A stretch of 7,359 nt of DNA from an uncultured Chloroflexota bacterium (GTDB taxonomy: Bacteria; Chloroflexota; Anaerolineae; Aggregatilineales; Phototrophicaceae), in NCBI GenBank assembly GCA_903904765.1, contig CAIVEA010000961.1, positions 1 through 7,359 of the forward strand. Reading direction: 5' to 3'. Numbering within the stretch: the stretch's first letter is position 1; each line of letters starts with the position of its first letter. The notes beneath the pieces were generated by a model. That model made no database searches and was not told the origin of the DNA. It saw nothing but the letters and a program-made list of their open reading frames with translations. The translations under genes were made by a program, and so were the position numbers. Positions 7,201 to 7,359 of this stretch are shown piece by piece.

Positions 7201-7359
7201 TCATTGCGGTCAGGCCATCCACCACCGTGCGGAAGCCGTCGCGCAGGGCGGTCAGGCTGGCGACGGGTGCTTCTTCGATGCCCGTCAGCGCCGCGTTCAC
7301 TTCTGCGAGGACGGCGCGAGGTTCTGTGACCAGCGCACCTTCGGCGGCCAGCGCCGCCA
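4286..7359 (-). CDS. Large single-pass membrane protein of unknown function, 5' end outside window
   Basis: The frame stays open to the right edge, so the start is not seen; the GTG at 7300 is probably an internal Val. At least 1,023 residues are visible. Numbering from 7300, residues 1-600 are almost all helical and include a TPR-like stretch near 230-275 (WEAFDRGRLQDAERLGQQAV). An acidic Pro-rich segment (600-650) and basic PRRGLPRR precede one transmembrane helix (about 661-681, IGGGALLVVVVLVALL). Then come Gly5, a Pro/Thr/Ala-rich linker (683-803) and a final domain of about 200 residues made of predicted beta strands (YFNGDTIGQ, VSVYVARVRLERD). This may be a jelly-roll or concanavalin-like fold, but no diagnostic motif supports that. 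The positive residues before the helix suggest helices inside and the beta domain outside. No cysteine occurs in the visible part. I cannot assign a function; a sensor or cell-surface binding role is a guess. Confidence 0.93.
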   Translation of the reverse strand, partial: AALAAEGALVTEPRAVLAEVNAALTGIEEAPVASLTALRDGFRTVVDGLTAMSTLLDNMNARQPLTDQQLPVSALERAQIAAMALADNMHVIGRQATASPRDALHALDGSRAIDPTNPAWEAVSRLLDGLYELLGSYQTYVPAADGSDLEDWLKNTRRDLLPFRERLFDEMLVGMVNGLEIASRSWMAYAEATLQGDRQGAITLLTDAIDGVSTLSPTLAGWLNQVRTIITNAAYIERHALYGGLGRALADGWEAFDRGRLQDAERLGQQAVEIARTDSQRFAAERLRALSEMAKTWIERSGVLNAKGTGAVLAAAEKLYTPEERTTRDQFAAQMPSKETYLKAMGRGLVELFSRSSSAPLRILFVNDIFFGTLDAHESRLEDAEFWQEAGARVLGDYGQRHPMTRALGEFIARRRDLLAGSDLLNQVQGSAALADVGAIRKKLEDNPQARLLAAGAHSLREVEAALKDWSDGEFRAAGLKLENALNAVSEVEQAAAITLTRYRSHLMELQSGAAELHNMARQMISTIEQRPERPQEIVRSAHRRLTDVTERLLGAEYATSLRGWRDTYEQFLAVYTDNSVRRSEKLNRFNQLFRAMFIDKHPAYPLYRHWYDLTEHAPEFPAPPTSEPTPRMAEDDPLPESVYRAPDVPEPAYFGDEVLDAVGTVQPQDDVPRRGLPRRWLFIGGGALLVVVVLVALLSGGGGGQSGVAVTISPTPATTEAAVLIQTKAATATFTALPATLDPALVTPTLLISDFATATLIPSATLRPTLPAPPVSPEVVQPSQTPQPSATFTETPTPTSTDTPAPTATATPSPTATLPPGGLQGEQDVLALLRTLPETPWAGDEFSLVTALDSTYWRMGADRAGDDSLVRIVLPAALLERSYGGNAAARIRRMDVEMTLTTFNPTLLNTNEVYFGAALQDPADTTAQAGLQIQLVKQGVLNLSQVSGGTITGVSQRSVSVYVARVRLERDLNTGEITAYFNGDTIGQPIPFVRSDGGVLPVLYVRRGEVIVSVTTWKLVLR
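4901..5002 (-). repeat. Low-complexity Pro/Thr-coding stretch in the large membrane-protein gene
   Basis: The codons here spell an irregular alternation of Thr, Pro, Ala and Ser (for example TETPTPTSTDTPAPTATATP). It is the densest part of the linker between the transmembrane helix and the outer domain. Such linkers act as extended, often O-glycosylated spacers in surface proteins of Gram-positive and Chloroflexota-type bacteria. The DNA is degenerate, not a perfect tandem repeat. Confidence 0.7.

Overview
The window looks like chromosomal DNA from a GC-rich bacterium, most likely Chloroflexota of the Anaerolineae type. That placement is an inference. It rests on the style of the soluble GAF histidine kinase, the cyclophilin with a short N-terminal lead-in, the VapBC-like pair, and a large single-pass membrane protein whose outer part hangs on a Pro/Thr-rich linker. 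Almost everything is encoded on the minus strand. The exceptions are a Maf-type pyrophosphatase cut by the left edge and a candidate small RNA in the central gap.

Left part (1-1103). The 3' end of a Maf nucleotide pyrophosphatase gene (+) meets a broken VapC toxin gene (-) tail to tail; their stop codons share one CTAG. The toxin's antitoxin gene lies just upstream of it, overlaps it by ATGA and is intact. The toxin carries a frameshift and probably a small internal deletion. Two GGTTAAC repeats 22 bp apart flank a candidate -10 just upstream of the antitoxin and look like an autoregulatory operator.

Middle (1142-3131). A soluble GAF/HisKA/HATPase histidine kinase is followed by a 207-residue protein of unknown function whose predicted secondary structure resembles a Roadblock/LC7 domain. 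They are probably co-transcribed and may be a signalling pair. No response regulator gene is present.

Intergenic centre (3132-3702). This AT-rich gap holds no protein gene. It does hold a near-consensus sigma70-type promoter (TTGACT-N17-TATACT), a roughly 99-nt stretch that folds into two stems, and an intrinsic terminator, all on the plus strand. This is a strong small-RNA candidate. A second terminator facing the other way ends the cyclophilin transcript.

Right part (3703-7359). A complete cytoplasmic cyclophilin-type peptidyl-prolyl isomerase lies downstream of a very large gene (at least 1,023 residues, 5' end outside the window). The large product has a helical cytoplasmic region, one transmembrane helix, a Pro/Thr linker and a beta-rich outer domain. 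It contains no cysteine in the visible part, and its function is unknown.
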